This document shows, piece after piece, positions 28,270-38,099 of a DNA stretch of 64,000 bases (position 1 is its first letter; each line of letters begins with the position of its first letter). This DNA is from Magnetococcus sp. PR-3 (GTDB lineage: Bacteria; Pseudomonadota; Magnetococcia; Magnetococcales; Magnetococcaceae). The stretch lies in contig NZ_JBAHUQ010000002.1 in assembly GCF_036689865.1 (NCBI RefSeq), positions 267,057 through 331,056 of the forward strand. The letters are read 5' to 3'. The translations under genes were made by a program, and so were the position numbers. A model generated the notes under the pieces. It saw only the letters and a program-made list of their open reading frames with translations, made no database searches and was not told where the DNA came from.

Positions 28270-29139
28270 CTAATGCAAAAACCGTAAGGTCAAAACTTCC
28301 CCTACATCGCCAGAGCCATAATCTGGTATTTCCAATTGAACATTCCGTGCACGACCGGCAATTTCATAACGCGAAACCCCAAAATGATAATACAAATCTG
28401 TACTAAAATTAAGATCATCACTATGGCCAGTCTGTAGTTGACGGGCAAACTCAACCGTCCAAAAACCATCCTTCCACTGCCCTTTGGCTATAACATCTGC
28501 ACGACTACCTAGGGGAATTTTGTGGATGATACCTCGAATTTCATCACCTTGATAAGCTGGCACCGTAACAATCTGATAGGCCGCTTCACCTTTGTCACCA
28601 CGGCGACGTAGATAACGGGTTTGGCCCTTTTCATCCATAATAATTTGTGCCCGAGGAAGTGGCTCAACACTATAGAAATGCTGTTTATCATCCGCCCGCC
28701 CAGCATGATCGGTACGATCGGCTTTCCAGTACCAGATATCTGCTTTATGGTGTATCCCTTTGCTTAAGGATAACGGCTTGGGCAGTGCATCCATACTCCA
28801 CTTAAAAACAAACGTATCTTCCCGCTTAGGGCCGCTTTTATATCGTTTTTCTTTAGCATTCCAAATCAGATTTTTATGCAAGCGGTTTTCTGTAGCATCT
28901 GGAAAACGTACCAAAAAGAAAACACGATCCTTATTGTAAAGCGCTTTAAGCTGTAGGGGAATATGGGCCACGGCATCTTGGGTGGTGACCATCGGGGCAT
29001 GCTGCCAACTCGGATCGAGAGCAGAACCATCAATAATGGGCGCATGTTGGGTAAAAACAGCTTGTAGTTGCTGGTCAGCATACACCATAGGCAGTGGTGC
29101 CAAAAATAGCATCAAAAACAGTAACCATTGCCGTAACAT
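28270..29139 (-). CDS. Periplasmic ethylbenzene-dehydrogenase-type haem-binding domain protein
   Basis: The 289-residue product starts at the ATG at 29139 (GGAG 9 nt upstream; a GTG three codons earlier is less likely). It has a clear signal peptide ending near MVYADQQ, then one EB_dh-like domain: PIIDGSALDPSWQHAP at the start, VFFLVRFPDAT, FVFKWSMD, HKADIWYWKADRTDHAG and a C-terminal WTVEFARQL. In molybdenum DMSO-reductase-family enzymes this beta-sandwich is the gamma subunit and binds haem b. Here there is no molybdoenzyme beside it. Instead a hybrid kinase follows after 10 bp, so a haem-based or redox sensing role is inferred. Haem ligands cannot be assigned by eye. Confidence 0.75.
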   Translation of the reverse strand: MLRQWLLFLMLFLAPLPMVYADQQLQAVFTQHAPIIDGSALDPSWQHAPMVTTQDAVAHIPLQLKALYNKDRVFFLVRFPDATENRLHKNLIWNAKEKRYKSGPKREDTFVFKWSMDALPKPLSLSKGIHHKADIWYWKADRTDHAGRADDKQHFYSVEPLPRAQIIMDEKGQTRYLRRRGDKGEAAYQIVTVPAYQGDEIRGIIHKIPLGSRADVIAKGQWKDGFWTVEFARQLQTGHSDDLNFSTDLYYHFGVSRYEIAGRARNVQLEIPDYGSGDVGEVLTLRFLH

Positions 29140-29335
29140 AGAGATCACTCCGCAAGGGGGTAAACACTGGATGGGGGGAACACACCTTTATGGTAAGAAT
29201 TTGTCTTCTTAGGGTGGCATGAAAGCGGGCTCTATGACAACACTCTCATGTATGTTCAACATCATTACCTGTTCATAATTATGAAATAAAATGCATGATA
29301 CGGATAAATCATAAATGAAATCATAATCTTAAAAT

Positions 29336-29370
29336 AAAAAAAGCACATCCATAAGGATGTGCTTTTTTCT
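29336..29370 (-). terminator. Intrinsic terminator after lon
   Basis: Perfect stem AAAAAAGCACATCC/GGATGTGCTTTTTT with loop ATAA, followed on the minus strand by a T-rich tract. It lies about 20 bp after the lon stop. Confidence 0.9.
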
Positions 29371-29390
29371 TAACGGGTACGGCAACTTAC

Positions 29391-31829
29391 TCAATGATGA
29401 GGAACAATACAGTCCTGATCTTTTTCATCCGCAATGGATTTCTCCAAAGGCAGCGCTTCATCTTTATCTGATGGTACTGTTTCCGGCATACGTGTTAGGG
29501 CAAGTTTTAGCACTTCACTCACATGTTTAACCGGATGAATCTCCAGATCTTTAAGAATGCTCTGAGGCATCTCTTTTAGATCCTTGGTATTCTCATCGGG
29601 AATTAAGATATGACGAATACCAGCCCGATGGGCAGCCAGCAGCTTCTCTTTTAAACCACCAATGATCAGAACACGACCACGCAGGGTGATCTCCCCGGTC
29701 ATAGCCACATCTTTACGGACCGGAATACCGGTCATGCAGCTAACCAGCGTTGTGCACAGTGCGATACCCGCAGAGGGGCCATCTTTAGGGGTCGCCCCTT
29801 CCGGTACGTGGATATGGAAATCCCGTTTTTGGAAGAACTCCCCTTTAATACCCCAATCTTCAGCCATGGTTCGGGCATAGGTCATCGCAGCTTGAACAGA
29901 CTCCTGCATGACATCGCCCAGCTTACCGGTAATGGTAAAAGAGCCTTTACCTTCCAGATGAATCGCTTCAATGGTAAGGATCTCTCCCCCCACCTCTGTC
30001 CAAGCCAAACCTGTGGTCACACCAACGATGTCTCTCTCTTCCGCCATACCAAAGCGGTGGCGACGTGGACCCAAATATTTCTCTAGGCTCTGCGCGGTAA
30101 TATTGACCTTCTTACGCTTCTCTTCGGTCAGCAGAATCCGTGCGGCCTTACGGCAAAGGGCACCAATTTCCCGCTCCAGGTTACGCACACCAGACTCACG
30201 GGTGTAGTAACGGATGATATCTGTGATGGTACCAGAAGAGATATTGATCTCTTTCTCGTCCATACCATGCTCTTCCATTTGACGGGGTACCAGATAACGG
30301 GTGGAGATACGTAACTTCTCCTCCTCGGTATACCCAGCCAGACGGATGACCTCCATACGATCCAGCAGCGGACGCGCAATGTTCAGACTGTTGGCTGTGG
30401 TGATGAACATGACATTGCTCAGGTCATAATCCACCTCCAGATAGTGGTCATTAAAGGCCACATTCTGTTCTGGATCCAACACCTCTAACAGTGCAGAAGA
30501 GGGGTCACCACGGTAGTCTGAGCCAACCTTATCAATCTCATCAAGCAGGAACAGTGGGTTTTTGCTGTCTGCCCGCTTCAGTGATTGAATGATCTTACCG
30601 GGCATGGAGCCAATATAGGTACGGCGATGACCGCGAATTTCAGCCTCATCCCGTACACCACCCAGGGAGATCCGTACATATTCACGACCCGTTGCACGGG
30701 CAATGGATTTAGCCAGGGAGGTTTTACCAACACCAGGGGGCCCAACCAGACAAAGGATAGGACCCTTCATCTTGCCCACTTTTTTCTGAACAGCCAGATA
30801 CTCTAAAATCCGCTCTTTAACCTTCTTCAGACCATCATGGTCCTCTTCAAGAATGGTCTCAGCTTCAATCAGATCATGCTTAAGCTCACTCTCTTTGCTC
30901 CATGGTAAGCTCACCAACCAATCAATATAGGTGCGTACCACGGTCGCTTCCGCAGACATCGGTGACATCTGCTTCAGTTTTTTCAGCTCAGCATCGGCTT
31001 TCTTTTTTACTTCAACGGGCATACCCGCTTCTTCAATTTTATCGCTCAGTTCGGAGATCTCATCTTTCTCCTCACTTTCATCACCCAACTCTTTCTGAAT
31101 CGCTTTCATCTGCTCATTCAGGTAGTAGTCGCGGTGACTCTTTTCCATCTGTTTTTTGACCCGACCCCGGATCCGCTTTTCAACCTGAATGACCTCAATC
31201 TCCCGCTCTAATAGAAGATAGAGTTGTTCCAGTTGATCCACCACCGTCCCGACTTCCAGCAACTGCTGTTTATCTGAGACTTTAAGGGTCAGATGGGAAG
31301 CTGCGGTATCCGCCAGGCGGGCAGGATCCTCAATGGATTGCAGCGTCATTAATACTTCTGGTGGTACCTTTTTGTTGAGCTTGCTGTACTGCTCAAACTG
31401 GGTAATCACCGAACGCATTAACGCGCGGGCTTCGGCATCGCTGTAGTTATCCTCATCCAGAGGAATCGCTTCCCCTTCAAAATGTGGGTCACTCTGCACA
31501 TAGCGGGTAATGCGCATACGACGCAGCCCTTCCACCAGCACCTTAACGGTACCGTCGGGCAATTTCAGGATCTGTAGAATGGAGCCCTCAACACCCAGTT
31601 CATAGAGATCTTCTTCAGACGGTGAGTCTGTTGAAGCCTCTTTCTGAGTGACCAGCAGGATACGACGATCCTCCTCGCTGGAGGCTGTCACAGCATCCAG
31701 GGCACGGATAGAACGATCACGCCCCACAAACAGGGGCACAATCATATGGGGAAACACAACGATATCCCGCAGGGGTAAAACCGGCATACGCACGGTATTC
31801 TCTACGGATTCGTAGGCATCATCTGACAT
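29391..31829 (-). CDS. lon: ATP-dependent protease Lon
   Basis: Lon is a soluble homo-oligomeric AAA+ protease for damaged and regulatory proteins. The 812-residue product has the N-terminal substrate domain (to about 210), a coiled-coil region, the AAA+ module with Walker [10 protein letters not shown] (363-371), Walker B LFLLDEID, and the protease domain with the Ser686-Lys729 dyad ([18 protein letters not shown]). The spacing equals that of the E. coli enzyme. It begins 13 bp after clpX and closes the tig-clpP-clpX-lon block. Confidence 0.98.
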   Translation of the reverse strand: MSDDAYESVENTVRMPVLPLRDIVVFPHMIVPLFVGRDRSIRALDAVTASSEEDRRILLVTQKEASTDSPSEEDLYELGVEGSILQILKLPDGTVKVLVEGLRRMRITRYVQSDPHFEGEAIPLDEDNYSDAEARALMRSVITQFEQYSKLNKKVPPEVLMTLQSIEDPARLADTAASHLTLKVSDKQQLLEVGTVVDQLEQLYLLLEREIEVIQVEKRIRGRVKKQMEKSHRDYYLNEQMKAIQKELGDESEEKDEISELSDKIEEAGMPVEVKKKADAELKKLKQMSPMSAEATVVRTYIDWLVSLPWSKESELKHDLIEAETILEEDHDGLKKVKERILEYLAVQKKVGKMKGPILCLVGPPGVGKTSLAKSIARATGREYVRISLGGVRDEAEIRGHRRTYIGSMPGKIIQSLKRADSKNPLFLLDEIDKVGSDYRGDPSSALLEVLDPEQNVAFNDHYLEVDYDLSNVMFITTANSLNIARPLLDRMEVIRLAGYTEEEKLRISTRYLVPRQMEEHGMDEKEINISSGTITDIIRYYTRESGVRNLEREIGALCRKAARILLTEEKRKKVNITAQSLEKYLGPRRHRFGMAEERDIVGVTTGLAWTEVGGEILTIEAIHLEGKGSFTITGKLGDVMQESVQAAMTYARTMAEDWGIKGEFFQKRDFHIHVPEGATPKDGPSAGIALCTTLVSCMTGIPVRKDVAMTGEITLRGRVLIIGGLKEKLLAAHRAGIRHILIPDENTKDLKEMPQSILKDLEIHPVKHVSEVLKLALTRMPETVPSDKDEALPLEKSIADEKDQDCIVPHH

Positions 31830-31842
31830 GCCTTACCTCGTT

Positions 31843-33105
31843 TCAGGCATTGGCTTCCAAGGCTTCCTCAGCATAAATGAGTAGGGGTTCGATCTGGTTT
31901 TCAACCACTTCACGGTTGATCACCACTTCACGCACCCCTTCCTTGGAAGGAATCTCAAACATGATGTCGAGTAACGTCGACTCCAGCAGCGCACGTAAAC
32001 CACGGGCACCGGTTTTACGCTCAATCGCCTTTTGCGCCAGTGCTTCAAGCGCACCATCGGTAAAGTTGAGCTTGACGTTCTCCATCTCCAGTAGCTTCTG
32101 ATACTGCTTCACCAAAGCATTTTTAGGCTCGGTTAAAATACGTACCAGCGCATCTTTACTTAGCTCCTCCAGTGTCGCCACAACCGGCAGACGACCCACA
32201 AATTCAGGGATCAAACCGAAAGAGAGCAGATCTTCGGGCTCCAGATCTTTGAGTAGGATATTGACATCTTCCTCTTCACTGTTTTCCCGAACCGTTGCAC
32301 CAAAACCGATACCATGGTGTTTGGTCGAACGTTTTTCAATCACCTTCTCTAGCCCATTAAAGGCACCCCCGCACACCACCAGGATATTGGTGGTATCCAC
32401 TTGGAGATACTCTTGCTGGGGATGCTTGCGACCACCCTGGGGCGGTACACTGGCAACGGTACCTTCAATGATCTTCAGCAGGGCCTGCTGCACCCCTTCA
32501 CCGGAGACATCACGGGTGATGGAGGGATTGTCAGACTTACGGGAAATTTTATCGATCTCATCAATGAAAACGATACCCCGTTGGGCCTTTTCCACATCAT
32601 TATCTGCCGCTTGCAATAAGCGTAGAATAATGTTCTCCACATCCTCACCTACATAGCCTGCTTCGGTCAGGGTCGTGGCATCCGTAATGGTAAAAGGTAC
32701 ATCCAGAATGCGCGCCAAAGTTTGGGCCAGCAGGGTCTTACCAGAACCGGTTGGACCGATCATCAACACATTACTTTTGGCGATCTCAACATCGTCGGAA
32801 GTATCGTTACTCTCCAGACGTTTGTAGTGATTATAAACCGCAACTGCCAAGGTCCGTTTAGCACCATCTTGGCCAATGACATAGTCATCCAGCGTATTTT
32901 TAATCTCCAACGGGGTGGGTACACCACCACGTTTTTGCTCCAACTGATCGCTCTTGTCTTCACGAATGATCTCCATGCAGAGATCTACGCACTCATCACA
33001 AATGAAGACCGAAGGGCCGGCAATGAGCTTGCGCGCTTCGTTCTGACTCTTACCGCAGAACGAGCAGTGCAGAATGCTGCTGGAATCGGAAGAGTTATTA
33101 GACAT
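31843..33105 (-). CDS. clpX: ATP-dependent Clp protease ATP-binding subunit ClpX
   Basis: ClpX unfolds substrates and feeds them to ClpP. I take the ATG at 33105 (420 residues, N-terminus [10 protein letters not shown]), although the frame is open 28 codons further; the upstream part is not ClpX-like. The four-Cys zinc-binding domain ([11 protein letters not shown] ... [10 protein letters not shown]) comes first, then Walker [11 protein letters not shown], Walker [12 protein letters not shown], the pore loops and the IGF-type loop (HHGIGFGA) that docks to ClpP. Upstream RNA can form a CACTCT/AGAGTG hairpin (33166-33181). Confidence 0.98.
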   Translation of the reverse strand: MSNNSSDSSSILHCSFCGKSQNEARKLIAGPSVFICDECVDLCMEIIREDKSDQLEQKRGGVPTPLEIKNTLDDYVIGQDGAKRTLAVAVYNHYKRLESNDTSDDVEIAKSNVLMIGPTGSGKTLLAQTLARILDVPFTITDATTLTEAGYVGEDVENIILRLLQAADNDVEKAQRGIVFIDEIDKISRKSDNPSITRDVSGEGVQQALLKIIEGTVASVPPQGGRKHPQQEYLQVDTTNILVVCGGAFNGLEKVIEKRSTKHHGIGFGATVRENSEEEDVNILLKDLEPEDLLSFGLIPEFVGRLPVVATLEELSKDALVRILTEPKNALVKQYQKLLEMENVKLNFTDGALEALAQKAIERKTGARGLRALLESTLLDIMFEIPSKEGVREVVINREVVENQIEPLLIYAEEALEANA

Positions 33106-33238
33106 GGTCAGCTCTACTCCGTAACAGGTCCCGCCAAACGAAAGACGGGCTCGATCCACGCAGCCCACTCTCTTTAGAGTGAGTAACATGGGAAGTTGTT
33201 TCGTTACTTATGCTTAGGTGGGTTGCCTAAACATAGTG

Positions 33239-33255
33239 GCTGCATTCAATGCAGC
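33239..33255. promoter_or_regulatory. Perfect dyad between clpP and clpX
   Basis: GCTGCATT and AATGCAGC (8 bp, perfect) flank a single C. It lies about 135 bp upstream of the clpX start in the 228-bp clpP-clpX gap, which is longer than elsewhere in this block. It could be an operator for a clpX-lon promoter or a hairpin in the clpP 3' region. No T-tract follows. Confidence 0.4.
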
Positions 33256-33333
33256 TTTAAAACAACAAGTTATCCACAAAAAGGTGCGTAAGTTTTTTAA
33301 ACTAAAGAAAGTTTAGTGCACCCTAAGCAGCTT

Positions 33334-33936
33334 TTAAGACTCAGCTTCAGGCACTTCACGGTGCTCAATGATCTGATCCACCAGACCATATTCCACCGAC
33401 TCTTTAGCCGATAGGAAGTTATCCCTTTCGGTATCATTCTGTACCTGTTCCAAGGGCTTTTTACAGTGGTGAGCCAGAACCTCATTAAGATTTTCACGAA
33501 TACGCAAAATCTCACGGGCATGGATCTCAAAATCAGTTGCCTGACCTTGGAAACCACCCAAAGGTTGGTGAATCATCACACGTGCGTTTGGCAGCACCAA
33601 ACGTTTGCCCGCTTCACCGGCTGCCAACAGTACGGCCCCCATGCTGGCGGCTTGGCCAATGCACAGTGTGCTGACGTTGGGGCGGATAAACTGCATGGTA
33701 TCATAGATCGCCATACCAGCAGTGACCGAACCACCAGGACTGTTAATGTAGAGATGGATGTCCTTTTCAGGATTCTCCGACTCCAAAAAGAGCAACTGTG
33801 CCACCACCAGATTGGCCATATGCTCTTCCACAGGGCCAACCAAAAACACCACCCGCTCTTTGAGCAGACGGGAATAGATATCGTAGGCACGTTCGCCCCG
33901 GTTGGTGGTTTCCACCACCATCGGCACAAGACTCAT
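33334..33936 (-). CDS. clpP: ATP-dependent Clp protease proteolytic subunit ClpP
   Basis: ClpP is the serine protease barrel partner of ClpX. The 200-residue protein has the catalytic triad Ser98 ([10 protein letters not shown]), His123 ([10 protein letters not shown]) and Asp172 (NDTERDNF), one position shifted from E. coli ClpP. The substrate loop [17 protein letters not shown] is intact. Length is normal and a single copy is seen. Confidence 0.98.
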   Translation of the reverse strand: MSLVPMVVETTNRGERAYDIYSRLLKERVVFLVGPVEEHMANLVVAQLLFLESENPEKDIHLYINSPGGSVTAGMAIYDTMQFIRPNVSTLCIGQAASMGAVLLAAGEAGKRLVLPNARVMIHQPLGGFQGQATDFEIHAREILRIRENLNEVLAHHCKKPLEQVQNDTERDNFLSAKESVEYGLVDQIIEHREVPEAES

Positions 33937-34315
33937 GGTATCCTTACTCCTGAAAAATCCTTAAAGAGAGAGCGTAGCTTTATCCATTCAGCACGCCCTA
34001 CTCCCCTCATTCCATCCAATTTGCGTTGTATATCTAGCAAGTTTTGAACCATGGTTAGGGTATGAAGTTCCTTAAAACCTTTATCCCATGGTGGCTAAAA
34101 CAGACATGCGCATACCCCACAGATGGCTAAAACCCATAAGATAACAGTGTATCTCATGACCCCCGGGTAGGCGCAAGGCGTGACGGTATGAAAAAGGCCT
34201 GGAATGTCGATCACTCCAGGCCTTTCCATAGAAATTTTTGCCCACACATAGGCCTCAAACTTGGCGATAAGTACCAAATGAGGACCAGTATGGTTAAAAT
34301 TTGCTCAGTATGTGC
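33937..34315. other. tig-clpP intergenic region
   Basis: About 380 bp without a credible gene. It holds the tig terminator (34193-34225) and must hold the clpP promoter between about 33950 and 34190. No convincing sigma-70 or heat-shock promoter was found by eye. A minus-strand 60-codon frame (34095-34277) overlaps the terminator and is not believed. Confidence 0.6.
34193..34225 (-). terminator. Intrinsic terminator after tig
   Basis: Perfect 11-bp stem AAAGGCCTGGA/TCCAGGCCTTT with an 11-nt loop, followed on the minus strand by TTTTT. It stands about 90 bp after the tig stop and separates tig from clpP. Confidence 0.8.
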
Positions 34316-35644
34316 TTAAGCTTTATTCTCAACCAGCTCCTCGAAGGACTTTTCTTCCTCGGTCACACTACCTTGCTCAATAACCCAGGCAACGGTCTTC
34401 TCTTCCAGAGCTGCACCACGGAATTCGTCCATGCGCTCTTTATCCCCTTTGAGCTGTTCTTTCAGCTGATCAGCGTAGGGGCCATCGGCGAACTGTTTGA
34501 TCAGCTCATCAACGTGTGACTCAACAGCCTCATCGTCTACTTCCAAATTTTCTTTGGAGACGATACCGCCCATGAGCAGACCAAGAATGATGCGCTCTTT
34601 GGCTTTGTCTTCATACTGGTTCCGCCAGGTCTCATCGGTAAAGCCGAGCTGGTCGGGGTCGACACCCTGACGCTTGTACTCTTCTTTAGCGGTGGTCACC
34701 ATCTGCTCGATCTCTTGATCAACCATCTGGCTGGGTAGTTCGTTGGGGTTGTTATCCAACAACTGCTTAAAGACCTGCTGTTTCATGTCCTGCTTAACCG
34801 CTTTATCGGCTTCTTTAACCAGACGCTCATGAATCTCTTTTTTCATGGCATCCACACCACCTTCAGCGACACCAGCTTTTTTGGCCAGCTCTTCGTCGAT
34901 CTCAGGTAGCTTGCGGGTTTCAACTTCTTTAACCGCACACTTGAAGGTCGCTTCTTTACCAGCCAGCTCTGTACCGTGGTAATCTTCAGGGAAGGTAACC
35001 TTCACTTCCAATGCATCACCAGCTTTGGCGCCAATGAGCTGATCTTCAAAACCGGGGATAAAGCGGTTGGAACCCAGCTCCAGAACATAATCGTCGGCTT
35101 GGCCACCCTCAAAAGCTTCACCATCGACAAAGCCTTCGAAGTCAAACTTCATGCGGTCACCGTTAGAAGCTTCAATACCTTCTTGTGCTTCATACTCAGC
35201 GTTGGCTTCCTGAACACGGGTGATGACGGTTTCAACATCCGACTCTTGGATATTGGTCACAGGCTTGACGAAGCTTAAGCCGGTGTAGCCGGTAGGCTCA
35301 ACGGTGGGGAAGATTTGGATCTTGGCGGTATAGGTAAAGGGCTTACCCTTTTCAATCTCACCCACATCCAGCTCAGGCTGACCAACCGGGCGGAGATCTT
35401 TTTCCATCAACGCACCGGTGTAGGACTCACGGAACAGCTGCTCGGCTACTTCAGCACGAATGCTGGCCCCAAAGCGCTGCTCAATCATACCAGCTGGAAC
35501 CTTACCGGGACGGAAACCGGGTAGACGGACCTGAGAGGCCGTTTTAGCGACTTCTTGGCTTAGCAGAACATCAACCTTTTCCGCTGGCACGGTAATGGTA
35601 ATGTCGCGATCAAATTGGCCATTTTCTACAACGTTGACTTCCAT
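34316..35644 (-). CDS. tig: Trigger factor
   Basis: Trigger factor is the ribosome-bound chaperone and prolyl isomerase. The 442-residue product (ATG at 35644; a GTG three codons upstream is possible) has the ribosome-binding loop GFRPGKVP, the FKBP-type PPIase domain (about 155-240; MKFDFEGFVDGEAFEGG, IPGFEDQLIGAKAGD) and the long helical chaperone arms. It follows the Pro-Arg-His-Leu tRNA cluster by 75 bp, a synteny seen in other proteobacteria. It ends at its own terminator, so tRNA and tig may share a transcript while clpP does not. Confidence 0.97.
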   Translation of the reverse strand: MEVNVVENGQFDRDITITVPAEKVDVLLSQEVAKTASQVRLPGFRPGKVPAGMIEQRFGASIRAEVAEQLFRESYTGALMEKDLRPVGQPELDVGEIEKGKPFTYTAKIQIFPTVEPTGYTGLSFVKPVTNIQESDVETVITRVQEANAEYEAQEGIEASNGDRMKFDFEGFVDGEAFEGGQADDYVLELGSNRFIPGFEDQLIGAKAGDALEVKVTFPEDYHGTELAGKEATFKCAVKEVETRKLPEIDEELAKKAGVAEGGVDAMKKEIHERLVKEADKAVKQDMKQQVFKQLLDNNPNELPSQMVDQEIEQMVTTAKEEYKRQGVDPDQLGFTDETWRNQYEDKAKERIILGLLMGGIVSKENLEVDDEAVESHVDELIKQFADGPYADQLKEQLKGDKERMDEFRGAALEEKTVAWVIEQGSVTEEEKSFEELVENKA

Positions 35645-35719
35645 GATAAGCACCGGTCTGGTTTTTTGAGCGAAGGGGTTAGTAAGAAATTACCTTATGA
35701 CACGGGAGGATACAAAATT

Positions 35720-35804
35720 TGGTGCGAAAGGGGGGAGTCGAACCCCCACGCCTTGCGGCACTGGATCCTAAATCCAGCGCGTCTACCAGTTCCGCCACTT
35801 TCGC
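35720..35804 (-). tRNA. tRNA-Leu (anticodon UAG)
   Basis: Class II cloverleaf of 85 nt on the minus strand with encoded CCA. Acceptor GCGAAAG pairs with CTTTCGC, discriminator A, anticodon stem-loop CTGGATTTAGGATCCAG, a long variable arm (GCCGCAAGGC) and T-loop GGTTCGACTCC. It is the last tRNA of the cluster, just before tig. Confidence 0.96.
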
Positions 35805-35882
35805 CCACAGCTGGAGGGTAGTATCCGTCCGGTCATATACAAAAGAACCCGGCCCTGCAAAGGGCCGGGTCCCATGTGATTT

Positions 35883-35959
35883 TGGGGCGATGGACGAGGT
35901 TTGAACTCGCGACCGCCGGAGCCACAATCCGGAGCTCTACCGACTGAGCTACCACCGCC
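35883..35959 (-). tRNA. tRNA-His (anticodon GUG)
   Basis: Minus-strand cloverleaf of 77 nt with encoded CCA and the tRNA-His-specific extra G(-1) opposite C73. Acceptor GCGGTGG pairs with CCATCGC, anticodon loop TTGTGGC, T-loop AGTTCAAACC. It is third in the Pro-Arg-His-Leu cluster. Confidence 0.95.
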
Positions 35960-36110
35960 ATAATCAGGGTTGTTTCACCCGAAGGTAGAAACTGCCCTAT
36001 ATTTAATGTCTCAGAGGAAGAATGGCAAAGGATTATTTTCCGCCAACTGCAAGGATTGCCTTTTACCAACACCTTTTCGAAAGCCAGCAACGGTCCCCTG
36101 TGGCAGAGGA

Positions 36111-36187
36111 TGGCGCGCCCGGCAGGACTCGAACCTGCAACCTACGGCTTAGAAGGCCGTTGCTCTATCCAGTTGAGCCACAAGCGC
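36111..36187 (-). tRNA. tRNA-Arg (anticodon UCU)
   Basis: Minus-strand cloverleaf of 77 nt with encoded CCA. Acceptor GCGCTTG pairs with CGGGCGC (two G-T), discriminator G, anticodon loop CTTCTAA, T-loop GGTTCGAGTCC. Confidence 0.96.
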
Positions 36188-36228
36188 TTAAACCGAAGCA
36201 AGTCCTTCTCAAAGATGTGGAAAAAAGC

Positions 36229-36305
<77 letters not shown>

Positions 36306-36414
36306 AATCCGCAAACGACGGATCATTCCAACTCTTTTCAAGGAACTCGAAAGCTCCTTAGAAAACGGTCAAAAACATCCCGTATCGGACACTCTTCCAT
36401 TTCCGAGAAAAGGC

Positions 36415-36443
36415 AATATACGACAAGAGGGACGACGTGACAA
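36415..36443 (-). promoter_or_regulatory. Promoter of the tRNA Pro-Arg-His-Leu(-tig) unit
   Basis: On the minus strand TTGTCA (36443-36438), a 17-nt spacer and TATATT (36420-36415) match the sigma-70 consensus at five of six positions in each hexamer. Transcription would start near 36408, about 100 bp before tRNA-Pro. Confidence 0.7.
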
Positions 36444-36473
36444 GTACTATTCTCGATGTTCTTACACAATCCA

Positions 36474-36502
36474 TTAACAAACCGGCATAACGACGCTATA
36501 AT
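36474..36502 (+). promoter_or_regulatory. Promoter of hemA-prfA
   Basis: TTAACA (36474-36479), a 17-nt spacer and a perfect TATAAT (36497-36502) form a near-consensus sigma-70 promoter. It is back-to-back with the tRNA promoter, 30 bp apart at the -35 boxes. It leaves a leader of about 170 nt with short dyads (CACAAA/TTTGTG at 36522-36539 and CGATCT/AGATCG at 36600-36622) before the hemA start. Confidence 0.7.
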
Positions 36503-36678
36503 GTCTCGTTCCGTTGTTCGTCACAAAGGCTGTTTTGTGCTGGTTCCTACTCAAGGAATGTGCGTATGTGACCGAAAACGATAAGAAACGAAGCGCATAC
36601 GATCTGCTATATACAGAGATCGAATGTAGAGGCGCTACGGCGCAGGATCTCTCATCCGAGTGTACTTAAAAAACATCC

Positions 36679-37944
36679 ATGAAGATCGTTGTCGTCGGAT
36701 TGAACCATAAAAGTGCACCTGTCTCCTTACGGGAGAAGGTTGCTTATAGTAGTGACACACTACCCGCAAGCCTACATGATTTGACGGGGCTCGATGCTGT
36801 GCATGAGGGAACCATTCTCTCAACCTGCAACCGGGTGGAAATTTATTTGGCCAGCCGGGATCCCGATGCCGCAGCGGCGCAAACCAGTCAATGGATCGCC
36901 CGGGACCATGCTTTGGATCCGGCAGATGTAACCCCCCATTTGTATACCAAAGCAGAAAACGATGCCGTACGGCACGGTTTTCGGGTCGCTTCCAGTTTAG
37001 ATTCCATGGTACTTGGTGAAGCACAGATCCTGGGGCAGATGAAACAAGCTTATCAGGATGCCGTCTCTGCCGGATCAACCGGTGTGGTGCTCAATCGCTT
37101 TTTTCAGCATGCCTTCCAAACTGCCAAACGGGTCCGTACCGAAACCTCCATTGCTGAAAGCTCTGTCTCCGTTGCCTCTGCGGCGGTGGATCTGGCCAAA
37201 CGAATTTTTGGGGATCTTACCGGTCATACCTGTTTGTTGATTGGTGCCGGTGAAATGTGCGAGTTGGCTGCACGCCATCTGGTCACCCATGGTGTTAAAG
37301 ATGTTTTGGTGACCAACCGTACCTACTCTCGTGCTGTGGACCTCGCCGAACAGTTTAATGGACACGCATTTCCCATTGAGGAACTTGGGGAGAATTTGCA
37401 TCGGGCAGACATTGTGATCTCTTCAACCGGATCCACCACCTATATGGTGGGGCCCGATATGGTCAAAGAGGCACTGAAAAGTCGTCGTCAACGCCCCATC
37501 TTTTTGATCGATATTGCGGTACCTCGGGATTTGGATCCTGAAATTGCTGAGGTTGATAGCGCCTTCCTTTACGATATGGATGATTTAACCAAGATCATCG
37601 AAGATAACCGTCAAGATCGCCAAGAGGCTGCACAGGCTGCTTTGGATATTATTGAGGGTGAGGCACCCATCTTTACCCAGTGGTTGGATACCTTAGATGT
37701 TGTCCCCACCATTAAAGCCATGCGACGCAAAGCCGAAGCGACCAAGGATCAACTGCTGCAAAAACATTTGAACGGCTGGGATCTGCAAGAGGCCGACCGC
37801 AAAAAGGTGGAAAATCTAGCCCGACAACTGGTCAACAAGCTGATGCATGATCCCACCGAACGGCTCAGAGCCCTGACCAATGAGCATGATGGTGACCGTT
37901 ATGTGGATGCCGCTCGCAAGCTCTACAAGCTGGATGAATCCTAA
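36679..37944 (+). CDS. hemA: Glutamyl-tRNA reductase
   Basis: HemA reduces glutamyl-tRNA to glutamate-1-semialdehyde with NADPH, the first committed step of the C5 route to haem. The 421-residue product has catalytic Cys50 in STCNRVEIY, the motif SSLDSMVLGEAQILGQMK, the NADPH-binding glycine loop LLIGAGEMCELAARHL and a C-terminal dimerisation helix region. Most classical Alphaproteobacteria use ALA synthase instead, so this is a useful lineage marker. No ribosome binding site is obvious. A 155-bp gap precedes prfA. Confidence 0.98.
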   Translation: MKIVVVGLNHKSAPVSLREKVAYSSDTLPASLHDLTGLDAVHEGTILSTCNRVEIYLASRDPDAAAAQTSQWIARDHALDPADVTPHLYTKAENDAVRHGFRVASSLDSMVLGEAQILGQMKQAYQDAVSAGSTGVVLNRFFQHAFQTAKRVRTETSIAESSVSVASAAVDLAKRIFGDLTGHTCLLIGAGEMCELAARHLVTHGVKDVLVTNRTYSRAVDLAEQFNGHAFPIEELGENLHRADIVISSTGSTTYMVGPDMVKEALKSRRQRPIFLIDIAVPRDLDPEIAEVDSAFLYDMDDLTKIIEDNRQDRQEAAQAALDIIEGEAPIFTQWLDTLDVVPTIKAMRRKAEATKDQLLQKHLNGWDLQEADRKKVENLARQLVNKLMHDPTERLRALTNEHDGDRYVDAARKLYKLDES

Positions 37945-38099
37945 CCAAACCCCACATTTAGGCGTATATAACCAGCACCATGCCACCCACTGAATGGGGT
38001 CATGGTACAGGTAGCCGATGGGTTTAAAGCATTTGACCAACCCAGTGGTACGCGCATCTTTTTCAATCATACACGCTAACTGACCACCGAAGAGACCTC

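Noticed and set aside
34095..34277. 60-codon minus-strand frame between tig and clpP
   Set aside because: It overlaps the tig terminator and has no ribosome binding site or recognisable features.
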